NCBI GenBank assembly: GCA_013399875.1
Contig: VXAZ01001726.1
Location: 166,640 to 230,639 of the forward strand
Direction: 5' to 3'
From: Gymnorhina tibicen
Lineage: Eukaryota > Chordata > Aves > Passeriformes > Artamidae
Length of the DNA stretch: 64,000 nt
In this document: piece after piece, positions 1 through 12,819 of the stretch
How positions within the stretch are numbered: position 1 is the stretch's first letter
Layout: each line of letters begins with the position of its first letter
Made by a program: the position numbers and the translations under genes
Notes under the pieces: generated by a model
Database searches by the model: none
Seen by the model: the letters and a program-made list of their open reading frames with translations, nothing else
What the model was told of the DNA's origin: nothing

Positions 1-589
1 CTGTGCTTTTCTCCCAGAAAACAGGGAGGGTAATCCTTTGGGATTCACAAAGTTGAGGAAAACTGTACTGGTGGTTCAGGGCAGGTGGTCGTTTCACTAA
101 ATTTGCATTAGACCACACCCTCTTCTCTCAAAGGTCTTATGGAGGTGCTCTTTCATCTTAGGGAAGGGTGAAGGGTTGCAAGAGAAGGGTCACCAAACAA
201 AATTGTTTGATGTCTTTCCTCAATCCCTACAGAGCTGCCTTACCTCTAACCCCCCTGTACCTTCCTCTGTGCTGTGGTAATTTAAAGTATGTTCCTTGAG
301 CAAACCCCCTTTTCTCCTCCTAAAACAGATTCTTTGGATTTATTCTCTCTGTGGTAATGTAAGGATGGTACAAGTGATTATAAACGGCTCTTGGTCTTGT
401 GTTATTAACTGATGTTCATCTGTTTAATTTTATTTACAAAGAAAAAAAAGTACAAATCAGAAATCACTTGAAAGACACACAGGCAGGTGGTGCGCATGAC
501 AGTGGACTAAGCCAGGCATTTCCTCACTGGAAACTTTTAGATACAGACTGGGTGGAAAAATAGAGAATTTTATGACTTTGATTAACTCA

Positions 590-801
590 TTTTCTCCCTC
601 TGTGAGGGTGAGGAGGCCCTGGCACAGGTTGCCCAGAGAAGCTGTGGCTGCCCCTGGATCCCTGGAAGCGTCCAAGGCCAGGTTGGATGGGGCTTAGAGC
701 AACCTGGGATAGTGGAAGGTGTCCCTGCGCATGGCAGGGGGTGGAATGAGATGAACTTTAAGGACCCTTCCCACCCAAGCCATTCAGTGATTCTGTGATT
801 C
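590..801 (+). repeat. CR1 LINE fragment, 3' end, sense
   Basis: Reads in CR1 sense orientation, from the 'tgtgagggtgaggaggccctg' block through 'ggcaggttgcccagagaagc', 'ggttggatggggctt' and 'gtccctgcgcatggc' type blocks to the terminal 'attctgtgattc' octamer repeat. Confidence 0.9.
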
Positions 802-1898
802 CACTGTCATGTATGAGCACTGAGAATTTTGTGCCAGATGGTGTTGGTAGAACTGAACAGATATTAAGGCCTCTAAGAAGAAACCAGCAGAAACCATTCA
901 AGAATAGCTCAAACATTAGGTAGAGAGAAGCTTAAATGAAGAAATAGGGAGTTTTCTAGTTAGAAATCTCTAGTTGCCATCTTAAAAGAAAAAAAATCAA
1001 ATTCAGAAGAGGAATTTATTCTTCTTAACTCTTGCAGGGCTTCTATCAACAGCTCACTAAGTGCTAGCAAGTGGTGCTAGGAAGGAGGTCTGGTACATTC
1101 CTTACAGCCTTGCTTGCCCATTAAAGTTAGTTGGAAGGTTCTGAGTGATTTCAGAGGGTCAGAGTGACGTCAGAGTGACTTAAAGGCATTCAGCAAACCT
1201 TCTCAACCAAATGTTCCAGTGGATCCCACCACTTCACAGCTGCTTCGTCCAGCGTTGTGCTGGTGGCATTGGCAGCATTTGTGCCAGACAGGAGTTTATG
1301 GAATACGTAATTTTGTGCTACAGTTGGCTTGATAAGCAGTGTCACCTTTCTATGAACTTTTCTATGCACCTTTCTATGAACTGCCCCCTCCTCTGAGATA
1401 AAAGCAAGTTTAATTAGCTGTTTTTCAGTGGATCTGTTCTATATTTTATACAATCTGCTTCACAGCATTGTCACTGAAGAGTAATTCACAGCCTCGCTGG
1501 AAAGATAGTGGGGAAAGGCATCTATCCTTTCAGATGGAAATTTGTCCTAAATCTCTGAATTATATAAATACATGTTTACAACTAATGAAAATTAAACTTG
1601 TCCTACTGCACTTAGCAACTATGGAGTAATTTTACTTCTGTAATGATGAAGTGGTTCACTCCCTCTGACACCAGAGCTTTAGCTCCCAAGAATTTTTCAC
1701 TGCATGCGTGTTAATGCAGTCCCAGGCTTCAGTCTGAACTGAACCAAGCGAATTCCCTTTGTAGAGAAATCATAGAATGGGTCGTAGGAAATCCCAGCAT
1801 CCAGCCTGGGTGGATATCAACCCTGGATATCCCTGGTGGATATCAGTTTTATCATTTAGCCTGGGAACCATCACCATTCCCTGGTGTAAATAATTAGA

Positions 1899-2020
1899 AT
1901 CATAGAATGACAGAATGGTTTGGGTTGGGAAGACCTTAAAGCTCATCTTAATGTCCAGGGACGCTTAATGGGCAGGGATGCTTTCCACTGGACCAGGCTG
2001 CTCAGGGACAGCACTATGGG
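1899..2020 (-). repeat. CR1 LINE fragment, 3' end, antisense
   Basis: Begins 'atcatagaatgacagaatgg', continues 'gggttgggaagaccttaaag' and 'ccactggaccaggctgctca'. Diverged and short. Confidence 0.8.
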
Positions 2021-2427
2021 AAATATTCTGTAAAATATCAGGCATAGAGCTTAACCTGACAACAGCATGTAAAAGAGAATAACAATCATAACACCCCCAT
2101 TATTGATTCACCTCAACTGCAGCTCCTGAGTAAAAGCTGTAATGCACTCGATGTGCTCTGTTTGAAAACAGAGTAACTCTGTTTTGCTTTTGTCTTGAGG
2201 TTTTTCTTTCCACTGCTGTTTTGGATTAGCACAGCCCAGCGAGGACCACAAATAATTCCATGTCTGGTTCTTCCCCCTTCACCACCTCAGATGAGTTGAG
2301 GATGTTCTTGCTGGTTCACATATGAGACCCAGTAATATGTTTGGATGTCTATGTCCACACTTTTGCACATGTGTCCAGGCAAAAATATTCACAGATTCTT
2401 CAAGAAATTCACCATCAGGGCCCTAAA

Positions 2428-2516
2428 CAATCTGATCTAGTGGGAGGTGTCGCTGCCCATGGCAGTGGGGCTGGAATGAAATGGTTCCAGCCCAAACAAT
2501 TCTGTGATTCTATAAA
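2428..2516 (+). repeat. CR1 LINE fragment, 3' tip, sense
   Basis: Short sense piece: 'tctagtgggaggtgtcgctg', 'cccatggcagtggggctgga', ending 'attctgtgattctataaa'. Confidence 0.8.
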
Positions 2517-3217
2517 ACCTTCACTGCAAAGTACATGCTTGAATTATAGAGGTGAGGAGGAATCTTTAAACTCAGGCATCATTTTGCCATTGCACACCAT
2601 GAGTCAGTCTATTAGCAGTTTTCAAGTTATTCAGGGCTTTATTTGGAACTGCTGTGCTCACCCTCAAAGCAGAGGCAATAATAACACTGGATAAGCTGAG
2701 AAAGCTAAAAAGGTATTGAGAGCAGGAATGTCTGTCTAAATGCGGATGAGTGGCAGGACAGCCTTTAAAAAAAAAAAAATTCTGAAGCAAAATACTGCCC
2801 ACCCAGCAGGATGTTTTAATTCTAAGCTGTTCAGGCTATTTTTATGACATTGCCAGGAAACAACAGTGCAGTTCTGCTTTTTGGGAGGCAGAGAGAGACA
2901 CACACCAGGGAACCTGTGGTCAGTCCGCAGCCAGACCTGCTGCAAACCCCTCATTGCCCAGACCAGAATGAGACAAGGGGCAACCCCCAAATTGTGGCAG
3001 GCATTCCTGAAGGCCAAGAACCTCTCCAGCGCCAATATCCCTCTATTCCTTTGCCTTGCACAGGGTCTCTCTGGAAGTCATCTTGCCCAGAACACCGTGA
3101 AGGAGATGCCAGTGCCACGCTGGACAAGGCATCTCCTCCACTGTTCTCTGAGCAAGCTGGCTCCTTGAAAGGTGGAAGGGGTGAGCTTTGAACTTCTCTG
3201 GGTTTTTCTCGTTCCAG

Positions 3218-3368
3218 CTTGCCCTCCAGTTCTGTGGCCGGTGGCACGAGGACTCCAGCTGGCCTGCTGGCCACCAGCCGCGAGATGGCGATAACGTCAC
3301 GATAGAAGAAGGCCGGACCCTGCTCTTGGGGACCACCACGAGACTCCTCAACCTGCTGCATCTCAAAG
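3218..3368 (+). CDS. PKHD1: PKHD1 exon A: start of first G8 domain
   Basis: Phase 0 to phase 1, 50 codons plus one base. It encodes FCGRWHEDSSW, then RDGDNVTIEEG (NVT is a glycosylation sequon) and LLNLLHLKG. The pattern of a tryptophan segment followed by a glycine-containing 'GD.V.I..G' strand is the start of a G8 domain, a beta-strand-rich extracellular module named for eight conserved glycines. The acceptor after 'tctcgttccag' is chosen because it gives the length closest to human exon 36 as I recall it. A second in-frame AG ending at 3229 would remove four codons. The donor, aaag/gtctgc, is weak, but the split glycine codon (g at 3368 plus gt at 14259) joins exactly to the next exon. Confidence 0.9.
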
Positions 3369-6300
3369 GTCTGCAGGAGCGGGGTTCGGTGCTCTTCCTC
3401 TTCTAGGGCTGGGATTTTTCATGGCCCTGATCTCTCCTTCCATTCCCCAGCTCCGGCATCGGAGGAGACACCTGGTTTTTCAGGCTGAGCCTGCTCTCTT
3501 TAGATGCAAAGGGGCAGTGATGGGGGACAGGGCAAGAATTTAATTATTCTGTGTGCAGAAGCAATTGTTTGTGCTGTTTAGGCATAATGACAATATAAGA
3601 AAAAAGGCCTTTTTTCCCCTTTTTTTCTTTCCCCAGCCGAAATTGCTTCTCTCCCGTGCAGTGTTCAGTGATAATGGCACTGCTGATAACAATAATCAGC
3701 TCTGTTCTGTTTGGCATCTTTGAGGCAGGTGTGTCGCAAACACCTTCACAAAATTAATGACATTACAGAATTGCAGGTCACAGCTATTGAATGCACTAAA
3801 TAATACAAAATCCTAGAGCACAGCTGGTGGGCAGTAAGTGGATAAATGAGCATGGTTATGATGAGAAACCCTGGATCTGCTGGGTTTATGTACCCGTACA
3901 TAGACCCAAAATAAGCGTGAGACAGGTATATCTCCCTGCGTGTCAAAGTAAGAATTCAAAGAACTCGTAATTCCATGCCAGAAATATTCCCCCCTGGAAG
4001 TTAGGCCCTGGTTGTGGAAACTGCTGTACACATGCCTGGTATAAAGGGAATGAGTTGTGCTGGTGAAATTGCTTGTTCAAAGTTAAGCCTGTGCTGAAAG
4101 AGAGCTCAAAAAATGAAAACGGGAGTTTTTATATGTGTAAAAACTTGGATCTTTGCTGATAAAATTGCTTTTATACTAAAATGATATTAAAGGTACTAGT
4201 TTTTCATTGAAATGATGGTGAAACTCATGCATTTGACAGTTATTTATTAATTTAAATTTGGTAATTTGGTAATTAAAAATTTAATAATGGTAATTTTATA
4301 AAGATAAAGCTTTGCAAGTTTATCCCTATCGTGAGAACATTTCCAAAACTGATTGAACTTGCTCAGTCTATGTTGAGAGGTTTTCAAGAATTGCTACATC
4401 AGATATCATTCCTGTTTAAAAACAAAATTAAAAATCAGCTGAGAATTTGAGATTAAAAAAAATTGAAACACTTCGGTACAATTTTTTTCCCCAGTGAAAA
4501 TCCTAAATCTGTTATTCAAGATTCTTCTTAACCTCACTGTGATTATGACAGACTTGAGAGGAGACAGGTCAGAACACCACATTCCTATTGGCTGCAAATC
4601 TGGATGAAGATTTTGGGGCTCAGTCACTGACTTTGTGAAGAATTGGGGCACAATATTGGAGCAGAAACCCTCTGAACTTTGGACCTATTCAAAGGCTCAT
4701 TTGATCTATGAGTCAGCACTCACGAAGCTACCGGAGCTCTGATTGAATTTAATGAAGTCTGGAGTAGTATCTTTATGGCTTTGGCTCATCTGACATTCAA
4801 ATCATTCCTGCTCTTTATCGTGTTTTCCAAGAAGCCTGGTTTATAATGTCAATTTAGTTAGAAAAGCAGCATTAGAATATTCTAGATGTGATTATATTCT
4901 CCAGTGTTTTGTACCCAACAGAGTAACCAAACATTTTAGAAACAATAACCTGCACGGGAATTTTTTATCTGAGCTTTGTGAAATTGCCTGTTGCATCCAC
5001 TCCCACTTCCATGGGTTCTCTGGCTGTTTACCCTTGGTTAGATTTGGAATCAAGACATGCCAAGATCTATGCTGAAATAAGGCTGAGATTTATCTTTCTT
5101 CACCTTCCCTTTTTTCAAGTTGTCCAGCTCAGGGGAGCTGTTTAGGCTCTCGTATTGATAGAAACACACATCACCAAAGACTTGTTCATCTTAGGAGTTA
5201 TAGACACCCATCTCAAACTGAATCACGGGTGATACCTCAGAGCAGCAGCTACCAACTCTATGAGCACATCAAATAATCAACCACTTTCCTCAGGTGCAAG
5301 ATGGGCATGGCAGTAAACCCCTGACCCTGAAGGTGGGTGTAAATATATCCCTTGACTGAAACATCTCGTTCCTATTCTACCTGGAGAGTTTTTCTTAGTC
5401 AGAGCTGGAGAATGGGATTAAATTGTAGCTCTGCTCCCTTTGGCTTTCATGACTCAGCATCAGGCTGTCTGTGCACTCTTAAGCTGAAAATAAAAGGCTT
5501 TGTGAATGGAAAAAATGTTGTAATGATACTGAATCCACTGCTGCTACACTGCCCATATTCTGGTGCTGTGCCCAGCAAACCCAACACAAGTTTACAGGCC
5601 CATTTCTTGAAATTACTCTTCTTTAAAGACACCACGAGGATTTTGCATACTGCCCCTGTGTTGTCTCCTTTTAATGATTTCAGCATTGCAGGAATTATTT
5701 AAAGGAGTATTAGGACAAGGACACCAACTCCACATGCAGCCTTAAAGTGACCCTTCTTTGGCTGTATTAACATGTAGCTCCAAATATATAATGGTTCTGG
5801 GAATGACCAGACTGTCTGGGCCAAAGATCTGGAGGTCAAAACTATAGGAAAATAGGATTAGGCAGCTGGGTTCTGCTCACTGCCACGAGGGCTCAGCAGC
5901 TTCTCCCTCCTCCTCAACAAGCGGAGCATGAACACGTGGAGTAGAAAGTTTAATAGACAGGCTGTGGAACGGCTCAGACAAGACTGATTGGGGAAGAGAT
6001 ACTAGATAGACAGACTGTAGATAATTCTGTATGTTCAGCAGATTGCAGTTGTTTTTGTAATCCCACCATCACAAGTATGGAAATTTTTATGATAACTCAG
6101 GACAGATGAAAATTTCCTTTGTGCAGCTCTTACACTGGAGGAACTTCTTTGTGTTTGATGGGATGTGTTGTTGCCTTTGTTTGAAGTTATAGTGGTCTAG
6201 AGAGGTCTGGAGACAAAAAACCCCTGCTGTCTGGTCTTTCAGTGGTTCCTTGGAGATGAATTTTGGGGTGACACTGCCAGTACACCCCAGTGGAATTGAA

Positions 6301-6417
6301 GATCCCCACCTGGGATATTGCTCTTGCAATGGCAATTTTGAGGTGGCCACTCTTGCAGGCGTAAGGGAGAAGATTGCTTTGATCCTTATACTGGGAAAGC
6401 CTCAATTTCACTTAAAG

Positions 6418-6500
6418 AATCATTTAGGTTGGAAAAGACCTCAAAGATCATGGAGTTCCACCTTGTCAACTAGACCAGAGCACTGAGTGCCATGTGCAGC
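6418..6500 (-). repeat. CR1 LINE fragment, antisense (older subfamily)
   Basis: Starts 'gaatcatttaggttggaaaa' and continues 'gacctcaaagatcatggagt', a subfamily unlike the common 'ggtttgggttggaaggg' type seen elsewhere in the window. It decays after about 80 bases. Confidence 0.75.
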
Positions 6501-7690
6501 TTTTTTTTGATTCTCTGATTCTGTGAATATTTTGAATTTCTTGTAATCTGCGCTTTGATCAGACTGCGGCCAGAATGGATCCTGTGAGTAAATCTGACGG
6601 TAGGGAAAACACAGATATTGATTTTGCTTGTCTTTTCCTTGCCTTTGATGCTATTAGCAACAAGCATCAAATATTCACTGATACACCAACTTCAATAGTT
6701 GTCAAATAATCTCCCTTCAATCACTGCTGATAAATATTGGGTTTTAATCCAGTGAAAGAAGGAAAAAGCTTTTCCCTCTGTTTTCTTGTCTATGGCATCA
6801 ACCAGTCCTTAAACCCATTTTTAAATCCCTTGTCAGTAGGCACAGTTGGAACCTGCTCCTGTCATGGTGTTTCCTGTGCCGTTTTGAACAATCCATTTGG
6901 GATATGCATTGTGATACTTTTTCTTTTTTTTGTTTGCAGGCAGTTTCCAGTTCATATTTTCTTTTTTTAATCAGGCAGAGACATTACAATTAAAATACCG
7001 TAAAAGCGATTCTGGCAGTATTGCAATAAGCATGTTTTTTAATTAAAGAAAGAACATGGGATGTACAAATAGTACCAGCTAATGGGAAATTTCATCCAAT
7101 GTATTTTTTAATTGAGATTTAAAAGGAAGAAAAGTCGGCTCTATTTCTCTCTGTCACTGTGTGATATTTTCCTATGCTGTTACGGTAAGCCTTCAATAAT
7201 CAGCCTCAGAGCTTTAAAATCCTGTCTGTTTTCATGGAAAACCAGTGAAAGGCATCAGTTCTTTATTTTTCAGTACGTTTTGCTGCAGGGTTTCAGTGTT
7301 AGCCAGTAGAGTGAAACCCGCAGTGGTGGACATTCCTGGAGGAAGGGTTTTAGGGTCCTGAATCAGTAGCAATTTAAGATGTGGGTCTTTTCACATCCTC
7401 CCCCAGCTGCAAATTCTTGTTCATGTTTGGGTGTGGGCTGCAGGTTTTTTTTGCCATCATGTTCCCGATGGGCTTATGGGATGTATGTTGGACTCCCAGG
7501 GCTCTCACTTGCCAATTAAATTGATTTGCTGCAACTTCAGCAGCTCTCGAGACTCCTCTGGGATGTTGCATGATGAGCAGATCTGTGGAAGCTAATCCTG
7601 GCCAAGGAACTGAACACAGCTCTGGCAGAGACGGAGTAGAAAACTGAGGCAGCACCAGCTCCTTCCTCGAATCACTGTCATGGAAGGAGG

Positions 7691-7905
7691 GAATCACAGA
7701 ATCACAGAATGGGTTGGGTTGGAAGGGACTCTAAATCTCATCCGGTTCCACCTCCTGCCATGGGCAAGGACACCTCCCACTATCCCAGGTTGCTCCAAGC
7801 CCTGTCCAGCCTGGCCTTGGACACTTCCAGGGATGGGGCAGCCACAGCTTCTCTGGGCACCCTGTGCCAGGGCCTCACCACCCTCACAGGGAAGAATTCC
7901 CAAAT
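7691..7905 (-). repeat. CR1 LINE fragment, 3' end, antisense
   Basis: Starts with doubled 'aatcacag' octamers and 'gggttgggttggaagggact'. The 'gccatgggcaaggacacctc', 'ggcagccacagcttctctgg' and 'ctcaccaccctcacaggg' blocks follow in order. Confidence 0.92.
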
Positions 7906-10329
7906 GTGCACCTAATGAATGCCTGTCATCTGGGGACTTGAAATAATAGCCCAAGGACCTTTGTTTTCATCACACCTCTGTGGGTGGTGTTTACCTGATG
8001 CCTTCACAAGGCTCACCTGGAAGTTCCTCAGTTAGTACCCAGATGATGTCAGATGAGCTAGAAGCCACCCCGGAGTGTCCACACCTCTTCCCCACCAAGG
8101 CAGCTCCCCTCTTCCAAATGCATCAAAGGTGTTGCTAAGTATCTCAAAGGCCAGCCAAGAGCTGAAGAAATGGAAGGAGTTCTTTGAAGGAGGTACATCT
8201 ATGGCAGCACCTTCCGGGCTGCTGATCTGAATTCCCTTTGCCTGGCTCCTGAGTTCTAAGGGAAAAGCCTGACCAGCTTCCAAGGGAGCATGTGCCATCT
8301 GAACAGATGGCTGTGAGCACAGCAAGCCAAAAAACAAAGGCTTGTCAGGCTGGGGAGATGAATTCTGTCTGAGAGTACTGAAGCAGCTGCTGGTTCCTCT
8401 CCCAGGAATGGATTAAGGCCTCCATCCAACGAAATGCTGGAATACAAGCTTAACTTTTGAGTGCATTAGTGATGTGCTGGTGGAAATACGTAGGCATTTG
8501 AATTCAGAGCTAATCTGGGGTGTGTACCAGTGTGCTATGAGCATGGAGGAACATTTTGAGGGAGGTGTAGGATGAATTTTGGACTCTTGGTTCGAGCAGC
8601 CTTTTGGATGGGGCCAATATAACAAAATTTCCCTTTGGATCTTGTTCAGCCGTGGTCCAACCGACACATAACTTTCATGGCTCATTGTAATGTCCTGTGA
8701 GCATGTCAGCAGGGTGCAGGTGACAGATCCATGAAATAATTAATCGTCTTTTTTAAAGCTCATAAACTCTATATTCCTCTTTCTGTACATAGCAAGATTT
8801 TAATTGCTTTGGGATTTTTTTTCTTGCTTGGAGGTCCTACCAGGGATACCCTTGGAGCAGAAGAATGAGCAGTGAGGGGGCTGCCAGCACAGAGCAGCCT
8901 TGTGGTTTTACAGGATCAAGCAAAGCTATTCCAGCTGTGGCAGTGGCATCCTGCTGTTTGCCACTCAGGGATGCTGGCCAGGAATAGAACTTCTGAGCCT
9001 GTCTCATGGGGGATTCTGTGTCTTTGTCATGTGAAACACCAAGTGAGAGGAGCTGGTAAGGGCAAGCTGAAGGCTGTGGGGATGTTATTCATGGTCACAG
9101 AACAAGCAGAGCAGATCTCCCCTGTGATGGGAAGAAGCAGTCCAGGTGAGGGGATGAGCTTTCAATCTGAAAACCCCCTTCCATGCAGAGGAAATTTCCT
9201 GTTGATTGAAGGTTATGACACAGTAGTGATATATAAGACCATTTTGTTGATACTCTTCTACCACTTGACTATTAAAAAAAAGTAACTTTAGACTATCCAG
9301 CACTATTCTTGTAGTTTGCTTGCTTTAATACTGTATTCAGCTTTACATAAAGAAGCAGAATTAAATCAAATGTGAAGTGGAACCGAATATCTGAAGCAGA
9401 ACTAAATATAAACGTTACTTTTATCCCAGCTCCCTAATGAGCTGTTCATTAGGAAAAATATCTTATATTGACAGTGAATGCAAAGTGTGGCCTCAATAGG
9501 TGGTAATAGAAAAGGTCTCCAAATAAAAGGTGTACTTTGGAATGGGGACTTTGCTTCTCTCCAATTTCAGGAAATCTCTAGAACACTCTACATCACAACC
9601 TAAATGAGGGATAGCAACATTGTTTTTATGAATTATGAGAATATCTATGTTAGAATTATTTTTTTATTTAAAATGAGGTTTTTGAGAAGGGATATAAGCT
9701 GCTATGTCTGCAAGTGTGAATCTTCATGACAGAGGCAAGAAGAAACTCCCGACACCAATCCTCCCAATCCTCTGCTCCGTCATTATTCCTTTTTGTTTTT
9801 CCAGAAGTGCATAATGCAGCCTCTTGTCATAGTTAATATTTTGGATACCTGAGCTGTGGCATTGCGAGAGTCAGTCCAGGACACCTGACAGAGAGAATTG
9901 TTAAAACATTCCCTTTCCAAATCCTTTACTTTTGAGCATGTCCTCCACCATTTCCCAAGGACTTCGGGAGGTAAATCTCTTTTCACAAAACCAGTGGTGT
10001 TGTAATTATTCTTTCAGCAGATTAAACCTCCCACCTTATTATCAGGTTTGTTTTCTTTAATATTACTTTTTTTAAAATTATTTGGTCTGGCCACTTCTCC
10101 CCTCCTGTGGGACAGATGGAGTTGCCTTGTTGTTTTTATTCTTTCTTTTCCTCCTTTTTTTTCCCCCTTTAGTAAAGACAGATAAAGAAAGATTTCTTTT
10201 CTGTTCGTGCAGAGGTGGAGGCTAATTGCTGGGTTAATTGAGAAGAATGGTGCTTCTGATGTTCTCACAAAGTATCAAATAGCCTCAACATATTTCTCCC
10301 CTCTCTCCCTCACTCCACCTAAAGAGACC

Positions 10330-10560
10330 CATTGAATTTGCACATTACTGTACAGAAGTGATTATGGGCTTAATTGTATTTATTTTGCTTGGTGGGGAGG
10401 CCATCATAACAGTGGTTGATTGATTTTTATAAAATCACCCTCAAGGTCATGTGTAGGACTTTGCTTTCCTGCGCAGCCATAACAAACAATTTGAGGGTCA
10501 CAGCCAAAGGCTCCGTTGAGCAATATTCCTGCTTTCTGCTTTCAGAGAAGGGGTCAAGTG
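10330..10560. promoter_or_regulatory. candidate conserved non-coding block (intronic)
   Basis: Unique, non-repetitive sequence in an otherwise CR1-scattered intron. It has a perfect nuclear-receptor half-site TCAAGGTCA (ERR/SF-1 type) at 10441-10449, homeodomain-like 'ttaattgtatttatt' and a SOX-like 'aacaaacaat'. Regulatory function is only a guess from composition and motifs. Confidence 0.2.
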
Positions 10561-11035
10561 CAATAAAAGAAGGAAGCATAACTTTTATTTTCTTTTTAGA
10601 AAAAGGGGAAGACAACCTTGTAAAGCAGAAGCTGTATATTTATTCTGACCCCACAAAAACCACAGAGGGTTAGTGAGACAATATGCAATTTTTGGACAGA
10701 AGAATTTTTAAGTTTGGCCAGAGTTTGTTTTACACATAGACTTTATAAATGGTTAAATGAGTACTTCCTAATGCTTTCTTTTCTGTTCTGTGGTTCTGCT
10801 CTTCTTTTATTCTCAGCAGCTGAACTTTACTTTTTTCACTGTATTATCTCCCAAAGACCGAGCGCCGCTTGGATTTGTCCTGGGAGGTTTTCACAAGCTT
10901 TGCAAAGATCCAGGGGACAACAGCGTTGTGGAGTGACCTTAAGTGCAGCTCATCTGTCCTTTTTCTAGGGTTACATGCTGGGTCCAACTGCTGCTTCTAA
11001 GGGAAAGCGAAAGAGTCACACACAGCGCCTCACAC

Positions 11036-11245
11036 AGTCATAGAATGGTTTGGTTGGAAGGAACCTTAAAAACCATCTTGTTCCAACCCTCCTGCTATGG
11101 ATAGGACACCTTAAACTAGACCAGGTTGCTTAAAGCCCCATCCAACCTGGCCTTGAACACTTCCAGGGATGGGGCAGCCGCAGCTTCTCTGGGCACCCTG
11201 GTCTAGTTCCTTGCCACTCTCACAGGGAAGAATTTCTTCCTAAAA
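11036..11245 (-). repeat. CR1 LINE fragment, 3' end, antisense
   Basis: Starts 'agtcatagaatggtttggtt' and carries the 'ctagaccaggttgcttaaag' and 'gggatggggcagccgcagct' blocks. It meets an opposite-strand CR1 four bases further on. Confidence 0.9.
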
Positions 11246-11249
11246 TAAC

Positions 11250-11508
11250 GGCTTCTGGTGTTCAAGTTGCACCAGGGGAGGTTTAAATTGGATATTAGGA
11301 ATAATTCCTTTACTGAAAGGGAAGTCAAGCAGTGTAACAAGCTTCCCAGGGCAGTGGGGGACTCACCATCCCTGGAAGTGTTCAAAAAATGTGTGGATGT
11401 GATGCTTGGAGACATGGTTTAGTGGTGGACTTGGCAGTGCTGGGTTGCTGGTTGGACTCAGTGATCTTAGATGTCTTTTCCAACCTCAGTGACTCTGATG
11501 TCCCCCTG
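11250..11508 (+). repeat. CR1 LINE fragment, 3' end, sense, second subfamily
   Basis: Has the 'caagttgcaccaggggaggt' start block, 'cttcccagggcagtggggga', 'gacatggtttagtggtggac' and 'ttggactcagtgatctt' blocks. This is a different CR1 subfamily from the neighbour at 11036. The two lie 5' end to 5' end. Confidence 0.88.
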
Positions 11509-12543
11509 GAAGGGTCAAACTTGCAGGCCAGGTATGCACAGCTCCTGCTGGAATTCCAGATGCTCCTGGAATGCAGAGAGACTATTGCTTGTACTTGCAC
11601 CTAGTGCAGAGCAGCCAGCAGCATCCAAGCTTCTCAGACACTCAGAAATCCACAAAAGATATGGAAAGTCTTTGATCAACAGCTTGAAAATTTTGAGTGG
11701 ACAAAATGTGACTGAAACTTGGGAAATCTTGTTTGAGACAGAACAGATTTTGCAATCAAAAGATAGGACAACTGTCTACCAGCCCTCCTGGTTCAGTGGT
11801 ACAGCATGGCAGCAATTAACATACTCATTAAAAATTATATGAAGAGAAGTGGAAACAGAAGTTACTGTATTTCACTGGGAACAGAGCATAGGAAGTCAAT
11901 AAAGACCTTAGGGAAGATGTCTTTTTTTATGTTAGGAGTGAAATAAATCGCAGTGATTTACAGTTCCATTTATAGATTGTTGTGATAAAATTAGTAACAC
12001 TGCTGCTATGAGGCAAAAATATTTAATAAATATTTCTGTTCTCAGTATGGGAAGGAACATGATGGTAAATTATATCACAGGAGGAAGATGGACCAGCAGT
12101 CCATTTATTGCCAAATAATGCTAATAGAATGAAAACATTAAATATTCCTTCAAGAATACACATTCTTAAATCAACAGGTCCAGTCTCATTCAAGAGCTTT
12201 AAAACTGCTGCTGGAGTCAGATATCTTGTTTTGTTTTACATGAAACAAGCTGAAATTTGTCCTGGTTCATCACAATCTATGCAGTATAATTTGCAAAAAC
12301 TCTATATAAAGGCTCAACATTAATACATTTGTATATAGAAAAGTATGTCTAGGGAAAGAGACAATTTACACATTGGGGAGTTGGTGTTTGTGAGAGCAAA
12401 CTTGTGGTTCCCCGTGGTTATAAGCAAGAAAATGTGGGATTTATCTCTTTCTTTGTTTAAGTGTTTTCTACAAGAAAATTATGTGGAAAGCATTCAAATC
12501 TGGAAAGAAAACATTTAATGGGTAGCCCCCATTCAAATACTGG

Positions 12544-12605
12544 CTTTGTTATAAGCTTAGGAAATGAGGACTAAGTTAAAAGACTTTGTTATAAACTTAG
12601 GAAAT
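12544..12605. repeat. short tandem duplication, 40-bp period
   Basis: A 22-base motif, ctttgttataagcttagg plus aaat, at 12544-12565 recurs with one change at 12584-12605. The 18 bases between are not repeated. Confidence 0.7.
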
Positions 12606-12819
12606 CAATGAAACAATGAAAGCCCCTCCATGCAAGAATAAAAAAGGAAATCAGGATAAGCAGAATATGAGCAATGGCAAGCAATGGTCAAGGTAGTATT
12701 TAATCTGTTTTTTATATTAGAACTTCTTTCCTTCTTTTTTTTTTTCCTTTTTGTCTAAATATTGCAATTAAACCAGATGTATGATCTCCCTTCTTCTTGC
12801 TAAGGATTGGAAGTGTTAT

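Larger units (their letters stand above)
1..3217 (+). other. PKHD1: PKHD1 intron (3' part), upstream of first visible exon
   Basis: No coding exon is recognised here. It holds three CR1 fragments (590-801, 1899-2020, 2428-2516), a possible fourth scrap near 1768-1800, and a perfect CRE-type palindrome TGACGTCA at 1165-1172 of unknown relevance. The open frames at 2.3-3.2 kb on both strands resemble no family I know and are probably chance. Confidence 0.6.

Noticed and set aside
1165..1172. Perfect CRE palindrome TGACGTCA
   Set aside because: A single 8-base match in 64 kb is within chance expectation and has no supporting context.
2844..3191. 115-codon open frame just before exon A
   Set aside because: No resemblance to PKHD1 IPT repeats or any known family. 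The opposite strand is open here as well, which points to composition rather than coding.
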